A stretch of 64,000 nt of DNA from Pseudonocardia benzenivorans CB1190 (GCF_000196675.2 NC_015312.1:6588501-6652500), one strand, 5' to 3'. Positions 29,535 to 39,272 are shown, numbered from the stretch's first letter. Notes: a model not told the origin generated them from the letters alone. Made by a program: numbers and translations.

Positions 29535-30647
29535 TCATCCCGCGGTTCGTGCGGCGACCGGGCTGCGGTTCCGGCTGCGTTCCGCGATCGCCCTGGCGAC
29601 GTACCCGGCGTCGCGGCCGACGCCCGGCAGGATCATCGAGCTGAACGCGTACTGGAACGACAGGCCGCAGAAGAACAGCCCCGGTGCCGCCTCGACGACC
29701 CCGCGGTACTCCGCGGGCCAACCGTCCTCCCCGAACACCGGCAGGTCGATCCAGTCGAACACCTGTCGGAAACCGGTGCACCACACCACGTTCGCCACGT
29801 CGAGCACGCGACCGTCGTCGAGCTGCGGCTTCCCGTCCACGACGCCCGTCACGCGGCCCTCGATCCGCTCCACCCCGCGTGCGGCGAGATGGTGGCGCTT
29901 GACCCGCAGCATCGGGCCCCCGTGCTTGCGCTCCTCGTGCATCTCCTTGCGTCCCATCGGCGTGCGCCGGGTGAGCACGTGCCGCCACACGAACAGCAGC
30001 ACCGGGAACGCCAGCCGGATCCGTCGCGAGTTCCACTCCAGCGGGATCTGCCCGCAGTCACGGCCGACCAGGATCGTGGGCCGGTCGGCCGCGACCTCGA
30101 GGGCGACGTCGCAACCGGAATGGGACGCCCCGACCACCAGCGTCGGTCCGGCGGCGAGCTGGGCGGGGCGGCGGTACCGGCTCGAGTGCAGCTGCCGGAT
30201 CGCCGGGTCCAGCTCCCGCGCGAAGGCCGGTACGTCGGGTGTGCGCCCGAACGTCCCGGTGGCCACGACGACGTTGTCGCACGTGATCGTCTCGGCGCCG
30301 AGGTGGGCGACGAACCCGCCGCCGTCCCGGGCCTCCAGCCGGTCGACCCTCGTCTTCGTGCGGACCGGGAGATCCGCGTGCAGCGCGTACTGCTCCAGGT
30401 AGTCGGCCACGTCGTCCTTGCCGGGACAGGACCAGGGCTCGCCAGGGAACGGCAGGCCGGGCAGCCCGTTGTACTTCACGGGCGTGTAGAGCGTGAGGGT
30501 GTCCCACTGCTGCCGCCAGTTGTCACCGACCCGGTCGTTCCCGTCGACGATCAGGAACTCCCGGCCGCGACGACGCAGCTGCCAGCCCGTGGCGAGCCCG
30601 GCCTGACCGGCGCCGATGATGAGGGTCTCGATGTGTTGGGTGTTCAC
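29535..30647 (-). CDS. CzcO-like flavin-dependent monooxygenase/oxidoreductase
   Basis: 370 residues. The FAD-binding motif is at the N-terminus (LIIGAGQAGLATGWQLRRRG), a second NADPH-binding motif is TLVVGASHSGCDVALEVAAD, and the linking segment VVVATGTFGRTPDVPAF is typical of the group B monooxygenase-like CzcO/YUCCA family. The GTG at 30647 has AAGGAGG upstream. The substrate is unknown; relatives act on amines, sulfides or ketones. It is the only gene between the LuxR-TPR regulator and the small membrane protein. It does not match the MSMEG_0569 N-terminus, so I do not count it as a Nit1C part. Confidence 0.85.
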   Translation of the reverse strand: MNTQHIETLIIGAGQAGLATGWQLRRRGREFLIVDGNDRVGDNWRQQWDTLTLYTPVKYNGLPGLPFPGEPWSCPGKDDVADYLEQYALHADLPVRTKTRVDRLEARDGGGFVAHLGAETITCDNVVVATGTFGRTPDVPAFARELDPAIRQLHSSRYRRPAQLAAGPTLVVGASHSGCDVALEVAADRPTILVGRDCGQIPLEWNSRRIRLAFPVLLFVWRHVLTRRTPMGRKEMHEERKHGGPMLRVKRHHLAARGVERIEGRVTGVVDGKPQLDDGRVLDVANVVWCTGFRQVFDWIDLPVFGEDGWPAEYRGVVEAAPGLFFCGLSFQYAFSSMILPGVGRDAGYVARAIAERSRNRSPVAARTAG

Positions 30648-30776
30648 GGCACGCCTCCTTCGTCTCGCCGGGGGACGCTAGGAGCGCGCGGGGTGCGTGA
30701 GCATCGGGCACGATGCCCAACCGCGGCGGGCGGCCGATGGGTCGATCGACGCATCCCGTCCGGGCCGCCGAGTCGT

Positions 30777-31214
30777 TCAGCCGTCGCGCGGGGCGCGCTC
30801 CAGCAGGAGGCGGACCGCCGCCCTGGCGAGCAGGAGGGTCACGACGAGCAGCGTCACCGAGAAGAAGCCGCCGAGGCCGACCCGGTCTCCGAAGACGAGA
30901 TCGACCGCCTCCAGCACGAGGAACTTGCTCCCGAACGCCACGGCCCAGACCATGACCCCGGCGACGACCTTGCCGGTGCGTGTCGACGCGGCCCGGAACC
31001 GCCCGACGACCCGCTTCTTGGCCACGAGGACGACCTCGAGGACCACCTTCAGCAGTACCGCCGTGAGCAGGGACAGCGTGAAGGTCTCGCTGATCACGCC
31101 CGGGAGGTACTCGACGAAGAGGTTCAGGACGACCGTGTAGACGAACAGGTCCACCACCGCCCCGACGACGGCACCGTCCACACGCGACAGGCGCGTGTCG
31201 GCCTGCTCGGCCAT
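30777..31214 (-). CDS. Small membrane protein, unknown function
   Basis: 145 residues with about four hydrophobic segments: 15-37, 43-64, 83-103 and 112-132. Two basic stretches (AKKRVVGRFR and the C-terminal RLLLERAPRDG) flank them. No family recognised. The ATG at 31214 diverges from the YihY-family gene. It could be a DUF-type integral membrane protein of the cell envelope. Confidence 0.65.
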   Translation of the reverse strand: MAEQADTRLSRVDGAVVGAVVDLFVYTVVLNLFVEYLPGVISETFTLSLLTAVLLKVVLEVVLVAKKRVVGRFRAASTRTGKVVAGVMVWAVAFGSKFLVLEAVDLVFGDRVGLGGFFSVTLLVVTLLLARAAVRLLLERAPRDG

Positions 31215-31367
31215 GGGTCACCACCACCGTCTCGTGGTCGCGTCCCGGCACCCCGGCGGTCGGCGACCCGTGGTCGAGTTGCGGGCCACGTCACGCGCGA
31301 CCCGGGAAGGACGATATGCCGTCCGCCTCGCCACCGGCGAGATCACGACCTAGGCTCGCGCTCCACG

Positions 31368-32273
31368 ATGACCGGAGCCGTCCGCGGAACCGCCCGCCTG
31401 CTGCGGCAGCGGGCCACCGGGCTGCGCGACCGGTGGCCGGCGCTGGACCACCTGCGCCGCACCGGTCGCCGCTACTTCGCGCAGCGGGGCAACCACCTGG
31501 CCTCGGCCGTCGCGTTCACCACCGTCGTCGCGGCGGTGCCGCTGCTGATGGTGCTGTTCTCCGCCGCGGGCTTCCTGCTGTGGCTGCGCCCCGAGCTCGT
31601 GGCCGACCTGGAGTCGTGGGTCCTCGGCGGGTTCCCGGCCCCGGTGGCCGCGGCCGTCGGACCCGTCGTCGAGAGTGCCGTGACGAGCCGGGCACCCGTC
31701 GCGTCGATCGGGACGGTGGCCGCGGTCTGGGCCGGGAAGACCTGGGTCACGGTGCTCCGTGAGGCACTGGCCGCGATGTGGGAGATGCCGCCGCGCCCGC
31801 CCGCGTCGGTGCGCCGGGTCCTGCGCGACCTCCTCTCGCTACTGGCCCTGATCATTGCCGTGTCGACGTCCATGGCGCTCATGGTCAGCGCCACCGGCGG
31901 GCTCGGCGCGGTCCTCCGCCTCGTCGGGCTCGCCGACCACGCCGCCGCGTACGCCCTGGTCTCCGGGGTCGGCGTCGTGCTGGGGTGGGCGATCGGCTGG
32001 GGCGTGCTCGTCTGGCTGCTCGGCAGGCTCCCGGGACACACGCTGCCGTTGCGGACCGTCGCGCCGGTCGCGGCGATCGGGGCACTGCTGATCGAGGCCC
32101 TCACCGTCGTGACCACACTGACGATCGGCGCCACCGCGGGCTCGGTCGGCGGTGTCGTGTTCGGCGGCCTGCTCGCCGGGCTGGCCTTCCTGTTCGCCGG
32201 TGCCCGCATCGTCCTGTCCCTGGCGGCGTGGCTGGCCACCGCGGAGCCCGCCGTGTCGGGTCCTGGTCCGTAG
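31368..32273 (+). CDS. YihY/BrkB-family inner membrane protein
   Basis: 301 residues with about six membrane segments. The N-terminal signature HLASAVAFTTVVAAVPLLMVLF and the later VWAGKTWVTVLREALAAMWEMP are typical of the YihY/virulence-factor BrkB family (formerly misnamed RNase BN). Function is unknown in general; some members affect envelope integrity or transport. The ATG at 31368 is used. Its end converges on the sulfurtransferase gene. Confidence 0.85.
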   Translation: MTGAVRGTARLLRQRATGLRDRWPALDHLRRTGRRYFAQRGNHLASAVAFTTVVAAVPLLMVLFSAAGFLLWLRPELVADLESWVLGGFPAPVAAAVGPVVESAVTSRAPVASIGTVAAVWAGKTWVTVLREALAAMWEMPPRPPASVRRVLRDLLSLLALIIAVSTSMALMVSATGGLGAVLRLVGLADHAAAYALVSGVGVVLGWAIGWGVLVWLLGRLPGHTLPLRTVAPVAAIGALLIEALTVVTTLTIGATAGSVGGVVFGGLLAGLAFLFAGARIVLSLAAWLATAEPAVSGPGP

Positions 32274-32329
32274 AGCGCCGCGCGTTCCCGCCGGGCACGG
32301 CCGGCGCGCTGACCACCGACGTCGGGACG

Positions 32330-33241
32330 TCAGGAGGCTCCGCCCGTGTCGAGCGGCCGCTCGGGGTCGGCGGTCCACTCCTCGAGCGAACCGTCGTAGA
32401 TCCTCAGCCCGGTGTACCCGGCGCCGACGAGGCCCAGTGCGAGCCCCGCCGCGGAGACCCCCATGCCGCAGTAGAGCGTGATCGGTTGCGGGCCCGGCGG
32501 ACCGAGGACGGGTTCGGCGACGGCCCGGACGAGGTCGGCGTCGGCGAGCCGGCCGGCCTCGTCCCGGACGCGGTGCGCGGGCAGGTTGACGCTGCCCGGG
32601 ATGTGACCCGGCCGGGGGTACCGGGTGGGCTCGACCCCGGCGAACTGGCCTTCCCCGAGCGCGCACACCAGGGTGCCCGGTCCCCCGTCGACGACCGTCC
32701 GCACGTCGTCGATCGTCGCCCAGCCGCGGGCGGTGCCCGGCAGCACGAGCGGGGCGGATGGATCGGCGACGGGTTCCGCGGGCCCGCTCACGACGTCGAA
32801 CCCGGCCGCCCGCCACGCCGCCAGGCCACCGTCGAGGACGGACGCGGGCACGTCGAAGCCGCGCAGGATCCACCACAGGCGAGCGGCCCAGGACCCGTCG
32901 CCGGAGTCGTAGCAGACGACGCGCGCGCCGGGCCGCACGCCGACCGCGGCGAGCGCCGCCCCCATCCGCGGTGCGGCGGCGACCGACAGGTGGAAGCCCG
33001 CACCGGGATCGGACAGCGCGTCGACGAGGTCGACGTGGCGCGAGCCCGGGATGTGCGCGGCCTCCCACAGCGCGGCGCCGGAGTCCAGCGGGTAACGCCG
33101 CTGCGGGGTCGGCGGACCCAGCTGGGCGGTCGCGTCGAGGACGACGACGTCGCCTGCCGCGACGTCGTCGGCCAGCGCGGCGAGCTCCGACGGGTCGAGG
33201 GTCGGCCGGGTGCCCGGTCCGCGGTCCCGGCTCTCAGCCAC
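32330..33241 (-). CDS. Two-domain rhodanese-type sulfurtransferase
   Basis: 303 residues forming two rhodanese domains (about 15-155 inactive, 170-300 active). The catalytic Cys258 lies in LYCGMGVSAAG. Such enzymes move sulfane sulfur from thiosulfate or 3-mercaptopyruvate. The GTG at 33241 overlaps the end of the upstream FMN-monooxygenase gene by 8 bases, placing it last in the SBP-permease-ATPase-monooxygenase operon. That coupling suggests handling sulfur released from an imported organosulfur compound, which is inference. Confidence 0.9.
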   Translation of the reverse strand: MAESRDRGPGTRPTLDPSELAALADDVAAGDVVVLDATAQLGPPTPQRRYPLDSGAALWEAAHIPGSRHVDLVDALSDPGAGFHLSVAAAPRMGAALAAVGVRPGARVVCYDSGDGSWAARLWWILRGFDVPASVLDGGLAAWRAAGFDVVSGPAEPVADPSAPLVLPGTARGWATIDDVRTVVDGGPGTLVCALGEGQFAGVEPTRYPRPGHIPGSVNLPAHRVRDEAGRLADADLVRAVAEPVLGPPGPQPITLYCGMGVSAAGLALGLVGAGYTGLRIYDGSLEEWTADPERPLDTGGAS

Positions 33242-34607
33242 GGCGGTACTCCGTCGCGGGGTGTCCCGGCATGGTCCGGGCGTGGCCCGGCCCGTAGAGG
33301 TGCTCGCGGAACGTCGCCCCCTCGTAGGAGCTCCACACCCGGCCCCGCCGCCGCAGCTCCGGGACCACGAGGTCGACGAAGTCGGGGAACGTCACCGACG
33401 AGAGCGTGTCGGAGATGTTGAAGCCGTCGACGTCGGCCTGCTCGACCCACTCCTCGAGCTGGTCGGCGACCGTGGTGGGGGACCCGACGAACAGCGCGCC
33501 CATGCTCGACACGCTGAGGAACTCCCCGATCTCCCGCGGCGTCCACTTCCGGGTCGGGTCGGCCTTGGTGAACACCGACAACGAGCCCTGGATCCCGTCG
33601 CTCTCGACGTACTCCAGCGGCTCGTCGGGATCCAGCGCCGCCATGTCGACGTGCACCAGCGCGCTGAACCGGGCCAGGTTCGCCTCGGACCGGCTGTGCG
33701 CCCGGTACTCGTGGTACTTCTCCCAGGCCAGCTCGTCGGTCTCGGCGGTGACGACCGTCGAGAGCGGGAACACCTTCAGGTCCCCGGGTGGCCGGCCGGC
33801 CTCCACGGCCGCGGCGCGCAGCGTGCGCACGGCGTCGCGGACCATGTCCATCCGCGGGAACGAGACGAACACGCCCTCGGCGTGCCGGGCGGCGAACGCG
33901 ATGCCCGCGGTGGAGCTGCCGGCCTGGTAGAGCGCCGGGGTGCGCTGCGGGGACGGCTCGCAGATGAAGATCCCGGGCACGTCGAAGTACTTCCCGTGGT
34001 GCTCGATCCGGCGGACCTTCGCGGGGTCGACGAAGACGCGCCGCTCGCGGTCGTGCACGACGGCGTCGTCGTCCCAGCTGCTCTCCCACAGCTTGTACAC
34101 GACGTCCATGAACTCGTCGGCGATGCGGTACCGCTCGTCGTGCGGGATCGGCTTCGACATCCCGAAGTTCTCCGCCTCGCTGCGCGACGACGACGTGACG
34201 ATGTTCCACCCGACGCGCCCGCCGGTCACGAGGTCGAGCGTCGCGAACTTGCGGGCCAGGTCGAACGGCTTCTCGTACGTCGTCGACGCCGTGACCGCGA
34301 ACCCGAGGTGCTCGGTCGCCGCCGCCATCGCCGAGACGAGCAGCATCGGGTCGATGATCGGGATGCCGAGCGCCTCGCGCAGGGTGACGTCGGTGGAGCC
34401 CTGGTAGACGTCGATGACGCCCTGCGCGTCGGCGATGAACAGGGCGTCGAAGCAGCCGCGCTCCAGCGTGCGCGCGATGCCGGTCCAGTAGTCCAGGCGC
34501 CCGTAGTCGCGCACCGCGTTGTCGGGGTGGGTCCACAGGCCGAGCGCGGTGTGGCCGATCGTCGCGGACTTGAAGCCGTTGAGCATGATCCGTCGGTTGC
34601 TGGTCAT
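33234..34607 (-). CDS. FMN-dependent monooxygenase of the NtaA/SnaA/DmoA class
   Basis: 457-residue LLM-class enzyme of the large subgroup containing nitrilotriacetate, dimethyl-sulfide and dibenzothiophene-sulfone monooxygenases. Signature stretches are RLDYWTGIARTLERGCFDAL, KFATLDLVTGGRVGWNIVTS and AGSSTAGIAFAARHAEGVF. It would need a separate flavin reductase, not seen nearby. The ATG at 34607 overlaps the ATPase stop (ATGA). Its operon place between a Liv-type transporter and a rhodanese suggests oxidation of an imported sulfur or amine compound. Confidence 0.9.
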   Translation of the reverse strand: MTSNRRIMLNGFKSATIGHTALGLWTHPDNAVRDYGRLDYWTGIARTLERGCFDALFIADAQGVIDVYQGSTDVTLREALGIPIIDPMLLVSAMAAATEHLGFAVTASTTYEKPFDLARKFATLDLVTGGRVGWNIVTSSSRSEAENFGMSKPIPHDERYRIADEFMDVVYKLWESSWDDDAVVHDRERRVFVDPAKVRRIEHHGKYFDVPGIFICEPSPQRTPALYQAGSSTAGIAFAARHAEGVFVSFPRMDMVRDAVRTLRAAAVEAGRPPGDLKVFPLSTVVTAETDELAWEKYHEYRAHSRSEANLARFSALVHVDMAALDPDEPLEYVESDGIQGSLSVFTKADPTRKWTPREIGEFLSVSSMGALFVGSPTTVADQLEEWVEQADVDGFNISDTLSSVTFPDFVDLVVPELRRRGRVWSSYEGATFREHLYGPGHARTMPGHPATEYRRG

Positions 34608-36235
34608 GACGAGAGGTGCTCCTCCTCGATGAGCGACGGCCCGGTGCGGGCCGGGGCGGTCGCGGCGAGGAAGACCTCGTGCGCGGCGGCGCCGTCGAAA
34701 CGTTCGGTGGGTCCGCTCCAGACCGGGGCACCCGCGCGCAGGCCGAGGATCGTCGAGCACGTCGCCCGCACGAGGCCGAGGTTGTGCTCGACGACGACGA
34801 CCGCGACGCCGTCGGCGCGCAGCCTGGCGAGCGCGTCGGCGAAGGGAGCGACGAGCACGGGCGCCAGGCCCGCGGTCGGCTCGTCCAGCAGCACGACGCG
34901 TGGTCCGGCCACCAGCGCCCGCGCGATGGCGAGCATCTGGCGCTGTCCGCCCGAGAGTGCCCCCGCGGGGTCCTTGCGCCGGTCCGCGATCTCGCCGAAC
35001 AGGTCGCCGACCCGCTCCATCGCCTCCGCGAACGACTGTGCCCGGGAGCCGGCGAGCCAGCCGAGCCGCAGGTTCTCCTCGACGGACAGGTCGACGACGG
35101 CGGTGAGCGTCTGGGGGACGAACCCCAGCCCGTGCCGGAACCGGTGCGGGGTCGCGGTGCCGTCGAGCCGTTCCCCGGCCAGCCGGACGCTGCCGGTCGC
35201 GGTGAGCAGCCCGGCGACGCCGCGCAGCACCGTCGACTTCCCGGCCCCGTTCGGCCCGACGATCCCGAGCCCGTCGCCCGCGGCGACCGTCAGCTCGACG
35301 CGGTCGACCGCAGGCACCGCACCGTAGAAGACCCGCAGGTCGCGGACCTCCAGGACGGCCGTGCGGTCGGCGTGCAGGTCGGGCGGCGCGGACACCGGGG
35401 TGGGTGCCGCCACGGGCGGACGCGACGGACGCGCGTCGTCGAGGCCGCCGCCGATCTCCAGCTCGATGTCGCCGATGTAGCGGCGGACGACCTCCGGGTC
35501 GGCGAGGGTCTCCTCGACCGGTCCCGCCGCGAGGACCCGTCCCGCGTCGAGGACGACGACGCGGTCGGCCAGCAGCCGGACCTGCGCCAGGTCGTGCTCG
35601 ACGAGCAGGACCCCGACCCCGTCGTCACGCAGGTTCGCGACGAGCGACGCGACGACCTCGCGGGCGGTCCGTGACAGGCCGGAGAACGGCTCGTCGAGCA
35701 GCAGGATCCGCGCACCGGACGCGAGGCTCCTGGCCATCTCGACCAGCCGTTGCTGCCCGAGGCTGAGCTCGCCCGCCCGCATCCCGGCCCTGTCCGCCAG
35801 ACCGACGCGGGCCAACGCGTCCTCGGCGGCGCGGCGCCGCGCACCCGCCCGGCGGCGGCTCGTCGGCAGGCCGAGCGCCTCCAGCCAGGCCCCGCGTGGC
35901 GCGGGCACGCCCAGTTCGACGTTCTCCCGCGCGCTCAGGTCGGGGACGAGACGCGCCGTCTGGAACATCCGCACGATCCCCAGCCGGGCCCGGGCCCGTC
36001 CCGGAGCGCCGTCGAGCCGATGAGAACGTCCGTTCTCGACGACGGTGACCGTCCCGGCATCCGGCCGGACGGCGCCGCTGAGCAGGTTGAGCAGGGTGCT
36101 CTTGCCCGCCCCGTTCGCCCCGACGACGCCGACGCACTGCCCCTCGGCGACCTCGAGGTCGACACCGTCGACGGCCCGCAACGCACCGAACGCGACGGCG
36201 AGGCCCTGCGCGTCGAGCGTGGTCCGGTCAGCCAT
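34604..36235 (-). CDS. Fused LivG-LivF-type ABC transporter ATPase
   Basis: 543 residues carrying two ABC ATPase domains. Domain 1 (about 8-255) has Walker A GANGAGKST, signature LSLGQQRLVEMA and Walker B ILLLDEP, like LivG. Domain 2 (about 294-535) has GPNGAGKST, LSGGQRQMLAIA and VVLLDEP, like LivF. They are joined by a proline-rich linker at 268-290. The two ATPases are normally separate genes. The ATG at 36235 overlaps the LivM-like gene by 8 bases. It powers a branched-chain-amino-acid-type (HAAT) importer whose real substrate is probably the monooxygenase substrate. Confidence 0.92.
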   Translation of the reverse strand: MADRTTLDAQGLAVAFGALRAVDGVDLEVAEGQCVGVVGANGAGKSTLLNLLSGAVRPDAGTVTVVENGRSHRLDGAPGRARARLGIVRMFQTARLVPDLSARENVELGVPAPRGAWLEALGLPTSRRRAGARRRAAEDALARVGLADRAGMRAGELSLGQQRLVEMARSLASGARILLLDEPFSGLSRTAREVVASLVANLRDDGVGVLLVEHDLAQVRLLADRVVVLDAGRVLAAGPVEETLADPEVVRRYIGDIELEIGGGLDDARPSRPPVAAPTPVSAPPDLHADRTAVLEVRDLRVFYGAVPAVDRVELTVAAGDGLGIVGPNGAGKSTVLRGVAGLLTATGSVRLAGERLDGTATPHRFRHGLGFVPQTLTAVVDLSVEENLRLGWLAGSRAQSFAEAMERVGDLFGEIADRRKDPAGALSGGQRQMLAIARALVAGPRVVLLDEPTAGLAPVLVAPFADALARLRADGVAVVVVEHNLGLVRATCSTILGLRAGAPVWSGPTERFDGAAAHEVFLAATAPARTGPSLIEEEHLSS

Positions 36236-37217
36236 GACGCCTCCGTCCCACCCGGGCGACGAGACCACGGACGAGCTGGTGGATGCCGCCCGGCAGGAAG
36301 AGCGCGACGAGCGTGACGAGCACGCCGTACACCGCGAGCCGGTACTCGTCGAGGAACCGCAGGTACTCGGGAGCGGCGATCACCACGATCGCGCCGACGA
36401 CGGGGGCCCACCGCCAGCCGCGCCCGCCGATGATCGGGATGACCAGCAGGCTGATCGCCGCCGTCGTCGAGAACTGGTCGGGGAAGGCGCCGCCGGCGAG
36501 CTGCGCGACCAGCGCCCCACCGACCGCGGCGGAGACCGCGCTGAGCACGAACGCCGCGACCCGGGTCCGGGACACGTTCACGCCCAGGGCGTCGGCGACC
36601 GGCGGGTCGAACCGGCCGACGATCATGGCGAGCCCGAGCGGCGACGTGCGCAGCGCCTCCTGCAGGTACAGGAACACCGCGAGCAGCAGGACGGCCGCGG
36701 CGAAGATCGACGACACCCCGGTGAGACCGAAGAGCTTGAGGTAGCCGGCCCCGGTGATGCCGGCGTCACCGTTGGTCACCGACGTCCAGTTCCGCATCAC
36801 CACGGTGCCCAGCGCGCCGAGCGCCAGGGTGCCGACGGCGAAGTAGTAGGCGCGCAGCCGCAGCAGCGCGAGCCCCGCCAGCACGGCGATGACGACCGCG
36901 ACGACGACGCCGGCGAGCAGCGCGACGAGCGGTCCACGTGGCACCGCCAGGATCGCCCACGCGTAGCCGCCCGCCGCGAGGAACAGCGAGTTGCCGATGG
37001 AGACGACGCCCGCGAAGCCGACCAGGACGTTGAAGCCGACCGCGGCGATCGCGTACGCCGCGACCAGGGTCAGGACCCGCAGGTCGAACGGCCCCGGGCG
37101 GACGACCAGCAGCACCACCGCCCCGACGAGCAGCACGATCGCGGGCTGGGTCCACCGCCAGTGCCGCGTCGTGCGCACGCTCGGCGCCGGCCGGGGCGGG
37201 GATGCGACGACCGTCAT
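36228..37217 (-). CDS. LivM-type ABC transporter permease
   Basis: 329 residues with about nine or ten membrane segments and the family block VGFNVLVGFAGVVSIGNSLF. The cytoplasmic coupling region resembles DPPVADALGVNVSRTRVAAF. It forms the HAAT-type channel with the LivH-like protein. The ATG at 37217 overlaps the LivH-like stop by 4 bases. Confidence 0.9.
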   Translation of the reverse strand: MTVVASPPRPAPSVRTTRHWRWTQPAIVLLVGAVVLLVVRPGPFDLRVLTLVAAYAIAAVGFNVLVGFAGVVSIGNSLFLAAGGYAWAILAVPRGPLVALLAGVVVAVVIAVLAGLALLRLRAYYFAVGTLALGALGTVVMRNWTSVTNGDAGITGAGYLKLFGLTGVSSIFAAAVLLLAVFLYLQEALRTSPLGLAMIVGRFDPPVADALGVNVSRTRVAAFVLSAVSAAVGGALVAQLAGGAFPDQFSTTAAISLLVIPIIGGRGWRWAPVVGAIVVIAAPEYLRFLDEYRLAVYGVLVTLVALFLPGGIHQLVRGLVARVGRRRHG

Positions 37218-38095
37218 GCGACACGCACCGTTCGGGTCCGGCCGAGCAGCCCACCCGGGCGCAGGATCAGCACCGCGAGCAGCACGACCGGGGCCACGGC
37301 CTGCCTGAGCGTGTCGTTGAGGTAGCCGCCCGCGAGCGCCTCGGCCACCCCGATCAGCAGACCACCCACGACCGCGCCTGCCGGGCTCGCGAGACCGCCG
37401 ATGATCGCGGCGGCGAACCCGTTGACGCCCAACGGCAGCGCGGCCTCCGGCGCGATCGGGACGACGGAGGCGACGAGCACCCCCGCGACCCCGCCGACGA
37501 GCGCGGCGATCGTCCAGGCGACGACGAGCATGCGCCCGACGCGCACCCCCGCGTCCCGCGCGGCGGGCACGCTGCTCGCGACCGCGCGCAGCTGCAGGCC
37601 GACGTCGGTGTGCCGGTGGAACCAGTGGACCGCGCCGAAGACGAGCGCGGCGCCGGCGAGCAGCAGCGCGTAGTGCGCCGGGACCTGCAGGTCGCCGATC
37701 GGGATGAACGCCCCGGCCAGCGGGCTGTCGAGGCGCTGTGGCTGGCGTCCGAACCAGATCCCGCTGAGGGTCGTCATCGTGGTCGCGACCCCCAGCGTCC
37801 CGATGATCACGACGTCGACGTCGACCCGGCGGTGGCGCATCGGGAGGGTGAACAGGCCGCCGAGGACGAGCCCGGCGGCCGCCACCACGACGACCGCGGT
37901 GGCCAGCGCGGGCAGGTAGCCGAATCCCGCGCCGACCACGTTCACCGCGACCAGTGCGCCGAGCACCATGAAGTCGCCCTGCGCGAAGTTGGCCAACCCG
38001 GAGCCGGCGAACAGCGTGACGATCCCGAGCCCGGACAGCGCGTACACGGAACCGACGCCGAGCCCGATGACCACGAAGTACGCCGCCTGGGTCAT
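37214..38095 (-). CDS. LivH-type ABC transporter permease
   Basis: 293 residues, about eight membrane segments. LivH features are the N-terminal GLGVGSVYALSGLGIVTLF, the ANFAQGDFMVLGALVAV block and the C-terminal FAAAIIGGLASPAGAVVGGL. The ATG at 38095 comes one base after the stop of the solute-binding protein gene, so the operon is tightly coupled. Confidence 0.92.
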   Translation of the reverse strand: MTQAAYFVVIGLGVGSVYALSGLGIVTLFAGSGLANFAQGDFMVLGALVAVNVVGAGFGYLPALATAVVVVAAAGLVLGGLFTLPMRHRRVDVDVVIIGTLGVATTMTTLSGIWFGRQPQRLDSPLAGAFIPIGDLQVPAHYALLLAGAALVFGAVHWFHRHTDVGLQLRAVASSVPAARDAGVRVGRMLVVAWTIAALVGGVAGVLVASVVPIAPEAALPLGVNGFAAAIIGGLASPAGAVVGGLLIGVAEALAGGYLNDTLRQAVAPVVLLAVLILRPGGLLGRTRTVRVA

Positions 38096-38096
38096 G

Positions 38097-39272
38097 TCAG
38101 GAACCGTCGGCCAGCCGGACGGTGCCGTTGTCGTACTGCTTCCACACGAGGTTGCCGCCGACGAGTCCGACGTGGTTGGTCGGGCTGTACTCCCAGACAC
38201 TGCCGATCCGTCCGGACAGCAGGTTCGGGTTGCGGTAGGTCTCGAGGTGGTCGCGCAGCTTCGCCCGGTCCGGGCCGACCGCACGGATTCCGTCGACGAT
38301 GACCGTCAGGATGTCGTGGGCGGAGAGGGCGTCGCTGGGCACGGTGCCGCCGAACTCACCGGACCACTTCTCGACGATCGCCTTGACCTGTGGCTTCTCG
38401 CGGTTCACCGCGTCCTGGAAGAAGATGTTCGTCGCGGCGGGTCCGGCGAGGCGGGCGACCGCGGGGTCGGCCGCGGAGGCCGTCCCGACGATCGGCAGGC
38501 CGAGGCCGACCTGCTCGGCGCCCTTGGCGAGGGTCGCGTAGGGCGGCCCGACCGTCCAGGCGATGACGTGGTCGGCGCCGGACTGCTTGGCCTTCAGCAG
38601 CACCGCGGACAGGTCGGTGGCGTCGACGGCGAAGGTGTCGGACAGCACCGGGGTGAGCCCGGCGGCGGCGAGCCCCTGCTCCAGGACCGGCTTCGCACCC
38701 GCCCCGAAGGCCGTCGTGTCGGTCAGCAGCGCGGGCTTGGTCAGGCCCTGGCTCTTGAGCCGGGCGACGATGCCGTCGATCTGGCCGAGGTCGGTGGGCC
38801 CGGTCTGGAAGACCCACGGGTTGTTCTTCTTCGTGATGGCGGAGCTGATCGCGAAGGCGAGCTGCGGGATCTGGGCGCGGGCGACCGCGTCGGACTGCGC
38901 GAGGACCACCGGCGAGTTGTAGGTGCCGGCGATGGCGACCGCACCGTTCTGGACGAAGCGGTCGACGAGCGCGACGCCGGTCGTGGGATCGCCCGCGTCG
39001 TCCTGGATGTCGAGCGCGATGGGGGTGCCGTTCACCCCGCCCGCGTCGTTGATCTCCTTGGCCGTGAGCTCGAAGCCCTTGCGCATGCTCTCGGCCGGGG
39101 CCGCCGAGGGACCGGACAGGGGCAGGTCGATGCCGATCGTGATGGCGTTGCCGGGCGCGGCGGCCGCCGGCGTGGGCTGGGTGGACGCGTCGGTGCCGGT
39201 CGAGCACGCGGCCAGGACGGCCGCGGCCGTCAGCACGGCGGCCGCGAGGCCGGTTCGTCGGAGGGGTCGCAC
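38097..39272 (-). CDS. Liv-type periplasmic-binding lipoprotein
   Basis: 391 residues. A lipoprotein signal (RRTGLAAAVLTAAAVLAACS, lipobox LAAC) precedes a type I periplasmic-binding fold: ITIGIDLPLSGPSAAPAESM, then VALVDRFVQNGAVAIAGTYN, as in branched-chain amino-acid receptors. Ligand is unknown; in this operon it is probably the compound oxidised by the adjacent monooxygenase. The GTG at 39272 places the signal correctly. First gene of the operon, divergent from a GntR regulator. Confidence 0.92.
   Translation of the reverse strand: MRPLRRTGLAAAVLTAAAVLAACSTGTDASTQPTPAAAAPGNAITIGIDLPLSGPSAAPAESMRKGFELTAKEINDAGGVNGTPIALDIQDDAGDPTTGVALVDRFVQNGAVAIAGTYNSPVVLAQSDAVARAQIPQLAFAISSAITKKNNPWVFQTGPTDLGQIDGIVARLKSQGLTKPALLTDTTAFGAGAKPVLEQGLAAAGLTPVLSDTFAVDATDLSAVLLKAKQSGADHVIAWTVGPPYATLAKGAEQVGLGLPIVGTASAADPAVARLAGPAATNIFFQDAVNREKPQVKAIVEKWSGEFGGTVPSDALSAHDILTVIVDGIRAVGPDRAKLRDHLETYRNPNLLSGRIGSVWEYSPTNHVGLVGGNLVWKQYDNGTVRLADGS

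Noticed and set aside
29535-30647. MSMEG_0569-type Nit1C flavoprotein
   Set aside because: The N-terminus and length look CzcO-like, and no Nit1C neighbour is adjacent.
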